From assembly GCA_049514575.1 (NCBI GenBank), contig JBEKUX010000002.1, positions 1 to 64,000 on the forward strand: 64,000 nucleotides of DNA, given 5' to 3'. Below are positions 27,411-34,653 of the stretch, one piece after another. Numbering within the stretch: the stretch's first letter is position 1; each line of letters opens with the position of its first letter. Under the pieces are notes generated by a model, which saw nothing but the letters and a program-made list of their open reading frames with translations, had not been told where the DNA came from and searched no databases. The translations under genes and the position numbers were made by a program. This DNA is from BOG-1184 sp049514575. GTDB lineage: Bacteria > Fibrobacterota > Chitinivibrionia > Chitinivibrionales > Chitinispirillaceae.

Positions 27411-27508
27411 TTTATATCTCCTTTTAGGTTTTTTGAAATATTGAAATACCGTATAACTCAATACTATACTATTCACTTCGTTTCCGATCTATTCTCCTCT
27501 CCAAACAG

Positions 27509-27574
27509 TGTGGCCTGTTTTAGCGCACTCGTTTCGAAAATACGGGGTGAGGAGTTCAAATCTCCTCCCCCCGA
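27509..27574 (+). pseudogene. tRNA-like remnant (Ser, CGA-like)
   Basis: A perfect T arm is visible: AGGAG, loop TTCAAAT, CTCCT at 27550-27566, followed by CCCCCCG and A as an acceptor 3' half. A TTCGAAA loop at 27533-27539 resembles a Ser-CGA anticodon loop. The anticodon stem pairs badly, no matching acceptor 5' half exists and the long Ser variable arm is missing. It may be a decayed tRNA or an integration scar. A chance match cannot be excluded. Confidence 0.35.
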
Positions 27575-27583
27575 CTTTTTAAA

Positions 27584-29317
27584 TCATGGTAGTACAATGG
27601 TACTGTGATCCAAAGAAATCTGTCCGGCTGCTGCACCTTGTATCAGCGCCCTGCCGTCCAGCCGTGCACCTGTCAGGAGCGAGATTGAAGTGCTGGCGAT
27701 GATGGTTCCTTTCATCTTGGAGTTTGTACCAAGAGTGACGGCAGATCCCGCCGCCCAGTAAATGTTTTTCGCCTGCGCGTTATTTGTCAAGACAACCTCG
27801 CTGGTGCTCTCCGTTGTGATCGAAGTTGCACTGCGAATAACGAAGACGGCATTGGCATCGCCCTGAGCGTCCAAGTACAGGAAACCACCCGGAGATATTT
27901 GAATGGAAGATCCTGATTCATAAAGACCGGGATACAACGTCAGTCCGTTGAGATTTCCTGAGATTGATGTCGGCGTTCCACGTACGGCAGCCACGGCATC
28001 GAGATATGCGTTTTCCGCATCGGTTTTAGCCGCAATTAACATCGCAGGAACAGGGTCTGCGTCGTCGGCTGCAAATATCGTTCCGGTAACTTCCGGATTT
28101 GTTAATCCGGCTATCGACGACCTTGCGCCGGGACTTATACCAACATCTCCGGTAATTGCTGAAGTCGGAATGTTGGTGATCGCCGAGTTAGACAGAATCG
28201 CAAACCGTGATGCTGTTGTTCCAAGATTGACCGGCAGCTGCAGCTGACCTCCAACGCCGACGGTTGTAAAGCTCCATACATGGTTGCCTGTTAATGACTT
28301 ACCTGCAAGGTCCTTAGCCCCGGTCGTAATCGTGGCGATATACGTTGTGTTCGCCGTGAGATTACTTGATGGTATATAAGTTGCAGTCGTATCAACATAG
28401 CTTACAGTACCAGATAAAAATCTTGTCCCTTGCCTTAAGGTAAATGTTGATGTGGTAATAGTTGCAGCATCCATTGTTTTACTAAATGCTGCGGCGATTT
28501 TCTGGTTAACAGGTACACCTATGGCAGCATTAGCGGGGTCTGTAGAATTTACCGTGGGTGGAATGACGTCCGCTGCTGAGCCTGTTGTAAAGCTCCATAC
28601 ATAGTTATTTGCCAGAGCATTATCTGCAAGATCCTTGGCCCCGGTTGTAATCGTGGCGGTATAAGTCGTATTCGCCGTGAGATTGCTTGCCGGTGAAAAA
28701 ACTGCGGTTGTACCGGAGTAGAACACTAAGCCCGAAACCGACGTTGTACCCTGCATTAAGGTAAATGTTGCGGTGGTAATAGTTGAAACATCCATTGTTT
28801 TACTAAAAGTTGCGGCGATTTTCTGGTTTAAAGCCACACCTGTGGTGACATTAGCAGGGTCTGTAGAACTTACCGTAGGTGGAGTGACGTCCGCTGCTGA
28901 GCCTGTTGTAAAGCTCCACACATAGTTATTTGCCAGAGCATTATCTGCAAGATCCTTGGCCCCGGTTGTAATCGTGGCGGTATATTCAGTATTTGGTGCG
29001 AGGTTGCTAGACGGTGTAAAGGTAGCCGTTGTGCCTTTATAAGACACCGTACCTGATACAATCGATGTACCTTGCAGCATCAAGGTAAATGTTGCGGTGG
29101 TAATAGTTAGAGAGTCCATCGCTTCACTGAACGTTGCGGTGATTTTGTTATTGAAAGCCACACCGGTGGACATATCAATAGGATTTGTTGAACTCACCGT
29201 TGTTGTAGTGGTGACCGGGGGATAAGTGATTCCGGGTCTATTTCCGCAGCCACCCATTATCATGATCAGTACCAATGGCAGTAACCACATCTTAGAATAG
29301 CTTTTCATTGCATTCAT
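27584..29317 (-). CDS. Lipoprotein with three Ig-like repeats and a DUF3494 domain
   Basis: The start at 29317 has GGGAGG six bases upstream. The 577-residue lipoprotein has lipobox IMGGC (Cys24), a Thr-rich linker, then three Big_5/SbsA-type Ig-like repeats at about 35-135, 140-240 and 243-345. Each repeat runs from VSSTDPAN-like through KIAATFSKTMD to YVWSFTTGSA, and repeats 1 and 2 are close to each other. A DUF3494 domain (about 365-575: NLGTTASRFAILSNSAI, ITGDVGISPG, LYPGLYESG) ends the protein. It is probably an outer-membrane-anchored stalk presenting an ice-binding-type head. The near-identical DNA of the repeats suggests recent internal duplication. Confidence 0.87.
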   Translation of the reverse strand: MNAMKSYSKMWLLPLVLIMIMGGCGNRPGITYPPVTTTTTVSSTNPIDMSTGVAFNNKITATFSEAMDSLTITTATFTLMLQGTSIVSGTVSYKGTTATFTPSSNLAPNTEYTATITTGAKDLADNALANNYVWSFTTGSAADVTPPTVSSTDPANVTTGVALNQKIAATFSKTMDVSTITTATFTLMQGTTSVSGLVFYSGTTAVFSPASNLTANTTYTATITTGAKDLADNALANNYVWSFTTGSAADVIPPTVNSTDPANAAIGVPVNQKIAAAFSKTMDAATITTSTFTLRQGTRFLSGTVSYVDTTATYIPSSNLTANTTYIATITTGAKDLAGKSLTGNHVWSFTTVGVGGQLQLPVNLGTTASRFAILSNSAITNIPTSAITGDVGISPGARSSIAGLTNPEVTGTIFAADDADPVPAMLIAAKTDAENAYLDAVAAVRGTPTSISGNLNGLTLYPGLYESGSSIQISPGGFLYLDAQGDANAVFVIRSATSITTESTSEVVLTNNAQAKNIYWAAGSAVTLGTNSKMKGTIIASTSISLLTGARLDGRALIQGAAAGQISLDHSTIVLP

Positions 29318-29403
29318 CAACAGCCTCCCTTGTAAGGTTTGAGTTTGATTACGGATTACCACTTTGAATTCCATGAGACAACGAGTGCCTGGCCGGCACT
29401 TCT

Positions 29404-30042
29404 TTACTTCTTGGAGCTGATAATGCTTCGTTGCGCCAGATCAGCTATCACAAGGCCGGTAATCCCGCGTTGTACATCCGTCATGGAACCGGGATCTGGC
29501 GTTCTGCTCGTCGCACTCCAGATCAATCGGCCGCCTTTTCCGGTTGTGGTGACGTCAATCGCGCGAATGGTGACTGTTTGAGTGTCGACGTATCCCGTAT
29601 CTTCTATTTCGCGATAACAACTTACATATCTTTGCCAATAAGGGCTGTAACGCACATCCTGTTCTGTGGTTTTATACCCGTGAATATATTGCGTATTCTT
29701 ATCCATTGGGAGCCTGAGAAGAACCAGTATGCCGTCGAAACCGTTCGCTTGCACCGTCGCTATGACCTGATTTGTGCCCGGGGGCGCATTGGGGAACAAA
29801 CTATACGACGATGTTGGCGCCACGCCATGCTTTGCAAGCTCGCCGGCAAATGCATCTTCCCACATGCGTCGTATTGTCGCGTCCTTTCGAACTGCAATAA
29901 CCAGCATCTTGCTGAGCGGCTGAGCTTTAAAAGAAGGATCATGCCATATATCGACAAGGTTGCTGGACGATGCGCAGCCGCACATCTGGCTGATCAAACA
30001 ACCGAGCGCCGTCACTGCAACTGCTTTCAGTAACGAATTCAT
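29404..30042 (-). CDS. Lipoprotein, DUF4136-like, tandem copy A
   Basis: The ATG at 30042 has AGGAGTGC just upstream. The 212-residue product has lipobox MCGC, followed by SSSNLVDIWHDPSFKAQPLSK, a weak match to DUF4136-type lipoproteins. The mature domain carries KMLVIAVRKDATIRRMWED and TVTIRAIDVTTTGKGGRLIWS. It is a close paralogue of the gene at 30781-31443, differing in a short insertion around the YSPYWQRY motif. Function unknown; probably anchored to the outer membrane, periplasmic side. Confidence 0.78.
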   Translation of the reverse strand: MNSLLKAVAVTALGCLISQMCGCASSSNLVDIWHDPSFKAQPLSKMLVIAVRKDATIRRMWEDAFAGELAKHGVAPTSSYSLFPNAPPGTNQVIATVQANGFDGILVLLRLPMDKNTQYIHGYKTTEQDVRYSPYWQRYVSCYREIEDTGYVDTQTVTIRAIDVTTTGKGGRLIWSATSRTPDPGSMTDVQRGITGLVIADLAQRSIISSKK

Positions 30043-30142
30043 AATGCACTCCTTCCGGTGGAGATAAGCGGACCGAAAATGCTGATCCCTGACCATTGGC
30101 GGACAGCACGGCACGCATCGTCCTTTTTCATTTTACACGGTT

Positions 30143-30340
30143 TCATGCGCCCTGAACAAGACCTGTCGTCTTATCAAGCGTCTTTTTCGTATCCGTTAAT
30201 ACTTCATCAATGCCTTTTCCCACCTTTTCACACATACCCGTATGATGCCGATGGCACGCAACCTTGACCATTAGTAGTATGCCAACGACTCCCATAGCAA
30301 ACGCCCCACATATCACCACGCATTTCAAGATCTTATCCAT
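30143..30340 (-). CDS. Small single-helix membrane protein
   Basis: The 65-residue product has one membrane helix (residues 7-27, VVICGAFAMGVVGILLMVKVA) and a C-terminal amphipathic helix (KVGKGIDEVLTDTKKTLDKTTG). GAGGAAAC precedes the ATG. It resembles short YtxH/CsbD-like stress proteins in layout but no family is certain. It lies between the two paralogous lipoprotein genes. Confidence 0.5.
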   Translation of the reverse strand: MDKILKCVVICGAFAMGVVGILLMVKVACHRHHTGMCEKVGKGIDEVLTDTKKTLDKTTGLVQGA

Positions 30341-30501
30341 TGTTTCCTCACTTCCTATGTGTTAAATTATGCTGAATTGTTTCTCTCGCTATTTTGTTCC
30401 TCTTATTGTGCGATTACAGATAAGAGATACATAACAACCATGCCATACACTTGGTATTGAGAAGTTATGCATAGACCAATTCGCTTATAATTTCCCAAAT
30501 C

Positions 30502-30708
30502 TCACCACCGTATATGCATGCTCCCTATATGCATGTTTGAATGGGGACCGATTACTCCCAACGCACTCAACAACCATAGCATCACGATAATGGCCACCAC
30601 CACATTCAAGATCTTCTTGATTTTCCCGTCCATGGGGATGTACGTATTAATGAGCCACAGCACAATACCGACAATGACGAGGGTGACGAGGAGAGAGATT
30701 AGTGTCAT
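30502..30708 (-). CDS. Thivi_2564 family small membrane protein
   Basis: The 68-residue protein has two membrane helices separated by INTYIPMDGKIKKILN, the hallmark of the Thivi_2564-type family: LLVTLVIVGIVLWLINTYIP then ILNVVVAIIVMLWLLSALG. AAAAGGGATC precedes the ATG. The family often travels with BON, lmo0937 and DUF2934 genes in stress-type clusters, as here. Function unknown. Confidence 0.8.
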   Translation of the reverse strand: MTLISLLVTLVIVGIVLWLINTYIPMDGKIKKILNVVVAIIVMLWLLSALGVIGPHSNMHIGSMHIRW

Positions 30709-30780
30709 GATTGATCCCTTTTGAAAAGTGTTTAAAATTTCATCCGGCGGCAGATACTTACCTTGGTGGCCGGCGCATCC

Positions 30781-31443
30781 TTACTTTTTGGAGCTGATGA
30801 TATTTAGCTGCGTCAGCTCGGATATCACCAGGCCGGCAATCCCGCTTTGTATATCCGTCGCGGAACCGGGATCGGGCGTTCTGCTCGTCGCACTCCAGAC
30901 CAATCGGCCGCCGTTTCCGGTGGTGGTGACGTCAATCGCACGAATGGCGACTTTTTGAGAGTCGATGTATCCCGGATGTTCTATTACGCGGTAATAGGTC
31001 CAGTATCTTTGCCAATAAGGGCTGTAATAAGCGCTGTTATAAGAAGGGCCGTTACGCACATCCTGTTGTATAGTTGTATACCCTTGAATATATTGCTTAT
31101 CCGTTTCCGTCGGGAGCCTGAGAACAACCAGGACGCCGTCGAAACCGTTCGTTTGCACCGTCGCTATGACCTGATTTGTGTCCGGGGGTGCATCAGGGAA
31201 CAAACTGTACGACGAAGTCGTTGCCACGCCATGCTTTGCAAGCTCGCCGGCAAAAGCATCTTCCCAGATACGACGTTTTGTTGCGTCCTTTCGAACTGCA
31301 ATAACCAGCATCTTACTGAGCGGCTGAGCCTGAAAAGAAGGATCATGCCATATATTGACAAGGCTGGACGATGCACAGCCGCACATCTGACTGATCAAAC
31401 AACCGAGCGCCCCCACTGCAACTGCTTTCAATAACGAATTCAT
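30781..31443 (-). CDS. Lipoprotein, DUF4136-like, tandem copy B
   Basis: The start at 31443 has a GGAGAGC site. The 220-residue lipoprotein is a close paralogue of the gene at 29404-30042, sharing the lipobox (MCGCASSS), VNIWHDPSFQAQPLSKMLVIAVRKDAT and the end TPDPGSATDIQSG. It has an extra GPSYNSAY stretch. Similarity extends into the ribosome-binding region. The two copies are separated by two tiny membrane-protein genes, so the duplication either included or was split by them. Confidence 0.78.
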   Translation of the reverse strand: MNSLLKAVAVGALGCLISQMCGCASSSLVNIWHDPSFQAQPLSKMLVIAVRKDATKRRIWEDAFAGELAKHGVATTSSYSLFPDAPPDTNQVIATVQTNGFDGVLVVLRLPTETDKQYIQGYTTIQQDVRNGPSYNSAYYSPYWQRYWTYYRVIEHPGYIDSQKVAIRAIDVTTTGNGGRLVWSATSRTPDPGSATDIQSGIAGLVISELTQLNIISSKK

Positions 31444-31555
31444 AATGCTCTCCTTTCGGTAGTAAATCCTTAAACCTGTTTTTGTATTCATTGATTTCTC
31501 CTTATTTTAAAGCCCGAGATCCCTTTGGCCGCAAGTGAATATCTCCACAACCGTC

Positions 31556-32059
31556 TTAAAAGAAAAATCTTGCCCCGAGACCGGCATCGAGACCAAAACC
31601 TGTCGAAGGCACGACCTGGAGCGAAGGAACAATTTCAAGAAATACATCGATCGGCGTCCGGTGCGGCAGCCATGCAATACCGACCACTCCACGAACAGCA
31701 ATCGAGTTATCATATCCTGCGCCGGTATTGATGCGTCCGCCGACGCCAGTATATAAGGGAAACCGTTCAGACGAGTTAATGGCATCAAACCAATGCCAGA
31801 GGTAATCCATGTGGAAGTGAACGCGGCTTCCTCCATTATATCCGCCGTTATAGTCGATCCGATCTCCTCCAAGCGACCATCCGAGACCAAAATCGAATGC
31901 GGTTTTCGATGAAACCCATAGCTTCGCGCTAACCCCGGTCGGTTCCCCAAGGATCACTCCGAGTCCGAAGCGGCGCTCCTGATCTTGGTCCTGTGCAATG
32001 GCCCCTGATGCTGAGAGGAACAGAACAAACGTGATGAATACATGAAGAGAATGTTTCAT
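31556..32059 (-). CDS. Outer-membrane barrel-like hypothetical protein
   Basis: The 167-residue product has a signal peptide ending GAIAQ, then FGLGVILGEPTGVSAKLWVS and repeated Gly/aromatic beta strands ending GLGARFFF, with a terminal aromatic residue typical of barrels. It is probably a small outer-membrane barrel of about eight strands. The GVILGEPTG opening is common in DUF3996-like proteins. Function unknown. Confidence 0.7.
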   Translation of the reverse strand: MKHSLHVFITFVLFLSASGAIAQDQDQERRFGLGVILGEPTGVSAKLWVSSKTAFDFGLGWSLGGDRIDYNGGYNGGSRVHFHMDYLWHWFDAINSSERFPLYTGVGGRINTGAGYDNSIAVRGVVGIAWLPHRTPIDVFLEIVPSLQVVPSTGFGLDAGLGARFFF

Positions 32060-32110
32060 TAATAATGTTTTCCTTTGTTAAGGTGTAAAACAGATCCCTT
32101 TTGTGAGTAA

Positions 32111-32653
32111 TTATAGGCCAAATAGAAACCCGACGGTGACGACGAAAAAGTCGCTTTTCAGGTCACCGAGGCCCGGGACCTCTTTAAAATCATAATTCAG
32201 AAAGACATAGCGAATGTCACCGGTTAATTTGGTATTTGAACCCACGGGCAGTTCCACACCGGCGCCAAAATGCCAGCCGAATTTCTGTTTTGTCTCGTCG
32301 GTAAGAAGCGGTAACTTGCTCTGGTTATAATCGAAAGTCGAATTGTACCAGCCTGCGCCCATGGCCCCATAAACAACAGGGATCGGATAAATCAAACCGG
32401 TCACCATCACCGGCCAACTACGGACCGTCACGGCGTCATTCGCATATGTTTCCTGACGATAGTTGATGGATGCTTCGGCGCCAAGGACCGGCGTCAATTT
32501 CAACCGACAGGCCACCCCACCCATGATTGACCCATTGTCGGCATCCCGTGCTTTATAATAACCAAGCTGCGGGCCGAGGCTTATGCTCTGTGCATTCACC
32601 TGGGCGACCCAAAGCGTGATCAGCCCCATGAGCAGTAACGTTTTCGTCCACAT
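32111..32653 (-). CDS. Outer-membrane beta-barrel protein (OmpX/OmpW-like size)
   Basis: The 180-residue protein has a signal peptide ending VNAQS and eight or so amphipathic strands (SLGPQLGYYKARDADNGS, VLGAEASINYRQE, GWHFGAGVELPVGSN, FFVVTVGFLFGL), ending with a hydrophobic residue after aromatic strands. GAGGAATTG precedes the ATG. A small outer-membrane barrel is likely. The exact family is uncertain. Confidence 0.7.
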   Translation of the reverse strand: MWTKTLLLMGLITLWVAQVNAQSISLGPQLGYYKARDADNGSIMGGVACRLKLTPVLGAEASINYRQETYANDAVTVRSWPVMVTGLIYPIPVVYGAMGAGWYNSTFDYNQSKLPLLTDETKQKFGWHFGAGVELPVGSNTKLTGDIRYVFLNYDFKEVPGLGDLKSDFFVVTVGFLFGL

Positions 32654-32700
32654 AACAATTCCTCCTGTTTAAATGAATTTATGATTGCTTTCCTTATAGG

Positions 32701-32850
32701 CTACAGAACTTTCTGGCCGCGGATGACCCTCACCAGGACAACGACGACGGCGATAACCAGAAGAATGTGGATGAAACCTCCCAGGGTGTAGGAAGTGATG
32801 AGCCCCAGAAGCCACAATATCAACAAAACCGCAGCAATAGTGAAAAGCAT
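32701..32850 (-). CDS. lmo0937 family membrane protein
   Basis: A 49-codon frame from the ATG at 32848-32850, preceded by AAAGGAGAAT, encodes MLFTIAAVLLILWLLGLITS, then YTLGGFIHILLVIAVVVVL and VRVIRGQKVL. Two membrane helices around YTLGG(F)IH are the signature of the lmo0937 family. The function is unknown, but the family commonly occurs with BON and Thivi_2564 genes. The very small size explains why it is easily missed. Confidence 0.85.
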   Translation of the reverse strand: MLFTIAAVLLILWLLGLITSYTLGGFIHILLVIAVVVVLVRVIRGQKVL

Positions 32851-32928
32851 GACTATTCTCCTTTCATGTTCTTGGTTGCAAAGTCATGGCGCGCTTTCGC
32901 TGCACCATGACGATCCGTTATTCGGCCA

Positions 32929-33690
32929 TTACCCGATCGTTATCTCGTTTTTCAAGCCTTTTACACCCTTTATGTCATTGACGAGCTTGCCCACCAAATC
33001 TTTTTCCGCGCCGTTCTTCGCAACACCCCGTACCGTGACGATACCATCTTTTGTCTCAACCTTTGTGTTAACGGCGCTGGTTGCGCGATGAAACAGCAAT
33101 GCAAGTTTGACCTGTGCGGTGATGGAGGCATCGTCAATATATTCGCCCACCTTTTCAACGATTGTTTTCCCGGTTTTTTCCACGGTCATATCATTTTTAA
33201 CGCTCTGGACGCCTCCAACATCCTTGACATCTTCCGTCGTTAATTCTTTTTGCGCTTCGCTTGACGCCTGTCCGTGCAGGGTAACAATCCCATCTTTTAC
33301 ATCAACATCGGTTTTAAGACCGTTCACATTCCGATGGAACAATAGCATGACTTTCACTTTGATGCCAATCCAGGAATCCGAGTTTTCAGCGGGTTGTCCA
33401 CCTTTGACTTCCAGCTTGTTGTCCACACGCACGACGCCGGGAAGCCCTGCGACCGTCTCCTCTGCCAATGATCGGTGGGACCACTCCGATACCGTTCCTG
33501 TCAATGTAACGGCACCGTCTTTCGTTGCCTGGACTTTAATGTCATCACCCTTCAAATAGGTCATGAACACATAGGACTTTTCAGCTGATGATTCGATGCG
33601 ATCACTCGTTTGGGTTGCCATCAGGGCCCCACTGGTCCCCACAATAACGATTGCAGCCATAATCATAGTTACAGTATTGTGTTTTTTCAT
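32929..33690 (-). CDS. Periplasmic protein with three BON domains
   Basis: The 253-residue protein has a signal segment (MIMAAIVIVGTSGALMA) and three BON repeats at about 33-95, 108-175 and 188-253. Each shows the pattern of VKVMLLFHRNVNGLKTDVDV, DGIVTLHGQAS and GVQSVKNDMTV. BON domains bind phospholipid surfaces; OsmY-type proteins protect the envelope under osmotic stress. AAGGAG precedes the ATG. Its first 15 codons and upstream region resemble those of the next upstream gene (33779-34597), although the proteins differ. Confidence 0.9.
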   Translation of the reverse strand: MKKHNTVTMIMAAIVIVGTSGALMATQTSDRIESSAEKSYVFMTYLKGDDIKVQATKDGAVTLTGTVSEWSHRSLAEETVAGLPGVVRVDNKLEVKGGQPAENSDSWIGIKVKVMLLFHRNVNGLKTDVDVKDGIVTLHGQASSEAQKELTTEDVKDVGGVQSVKNDMTVEKTGKTIVEKVGEYIDDASITAQVKLALLFHRATSAVNTKVETKDGIVTVRGVAKNGAEKDLVGKLVNDIKGVKGLKNEITIG

Positions 33691-33778
33691 AAAGTAATCT
33701 CCTTCTTAATGTGAATCGAGTTCAATTCCGGGGAAATCCTGGAATTGTTATTAGTAAACATTAGTGTGATTAACCCCC

Positions 33779-34597
33779 TTAGTTCACGTAGGCGGTGATT
33801 GCGATCCGGTCCCGGGGATACCTGTGGTTGTACAGGTAATAGCCGTCCCCGGAGTAGTCGATATACACATCGTCATTTTGGTACCAGTCGTCCGACCAGT
33901 ATTCCGGCCACGGATCAACGACACCGAACCAAAGGCCGCCGTACTCAAAGCAGGGATACCCGCGAAAAATTTCAAAAGAAAGGCTGTAGATACGGAACCC
34001 GTGGTCCCTGCCAAAGTGGCCACGGAAACGGTCTTCAGGGATCCAATAGCCATTGTAGCCGCCACGTTGCTGCCAGGAGCGATGTTCGGACTGCCAGCTA
34101 TGGGCGCGATGCTGTTTCCACACGCCCCCCTGTTCACTTTGCTGAACACTTTGCACTTGCTTTGAAGGTCTATTGGCCTGCTTCTGTTCCTGCTGAACAT
34201 TGGCCTGCTTTTGCTCTTGCGGAACCTTGGCCTGCTGCTGCTCCTGCTGGACCTTGGCCTGCTTTTGCACTTGCTGGACCTTGGCTTGCTTTTGCTCTTG
34301 CTGGACCTTGGCCTGCTGTTGCACTTGCTGGACCTTGGCTTGCTGCTGCTTTTGCTGATCCTTAGCTTGCTGCTCCTGTTCGGGCCTGGCTTGCTGCTCC
34401 TGTTCAGGCTTAGCCTGTTGTTCTTGTTGCCCCGGATCGTGCTGGCCGCCGGCCTGCTGCTCCTGTCTCTGGGGCTGCTGAGCATCCGGTTCGTGTCGCT
34501 CCTGCTGAGCATACGTGGGAGCAACGGTTCCGAAAAGAAAGAGCAGAACTCCCGTGCTGACTGCCATTATCATGGTTTCAGGATTGATTTTTTTCAT
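33779..34597 (-). CDS. Secreted Gln/Lys-rich repeat protein
   Basis: The 272-residue protein has a signal peptide (VLLFLFGTVAPTYAQ), then about 120 residues of low-complexity repeats of the form QQAKVQQEQ and QEQQARPEQ (period eight to nine), and a Tyr/Trp/Gly-rich C-terminal domain of about 110 residues (GYWIPEDRFRGHFGRDHGFRI, DVYIDYSGDGYYLYNHRYP) that resembles RcnB- or DUF3300-like tails. The Gln-rich part should be a helical or disordered stalk. GAAGGAGACC precedes the ATG. Function unknown. Confidence 0.72.
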   Translation of the reverse strand: MKKINPETMIMAVSTGVLLFLFGTVAPTYAQQERHEPDAQQPQRQEQQAGGQHDPGQQEQQAKPEQEQQARPEQEQQAKDQQKQQQAKVQQVQQQAKVQQEQKQAKVQQVQKQAKVQQEQQQAKVPQEQKQANVQQEQKQANRPSKQVQSVQQSEQGGVWKQHRAHSWQSEHRSWQQRGGYNGYWIPEDRFRGHFGRDHGFRIYSLSFEIFRGYPCFEYGGLWFGVVDPWPEYWSDDWYQNDDVYIDYSGDGYYLYNHRYPRDRIAITAYVN

Positions 34598-34653
34598 AAT
34601 GTGGTCTCCTTCCTAATTCGATTAACCGTGTTCTGTTTTATCCTAATTTCCAT

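Noticed and set aside
30430..30446. Possible third sigma-54 promoter upstream of the 65-residue membrane protein (TGGCATGGTTGTTATG)
   Set aside because: The -24 part matches, but the -12 part has AT instead of the essential GC.
33779..34597. CRISPR-like periodicity in the Gln-rich gene
   Set aside because: The repeats are codon-phased, imperfect and contiguous, without unique spacers; no CRISPR array was seen anywhere in the window.
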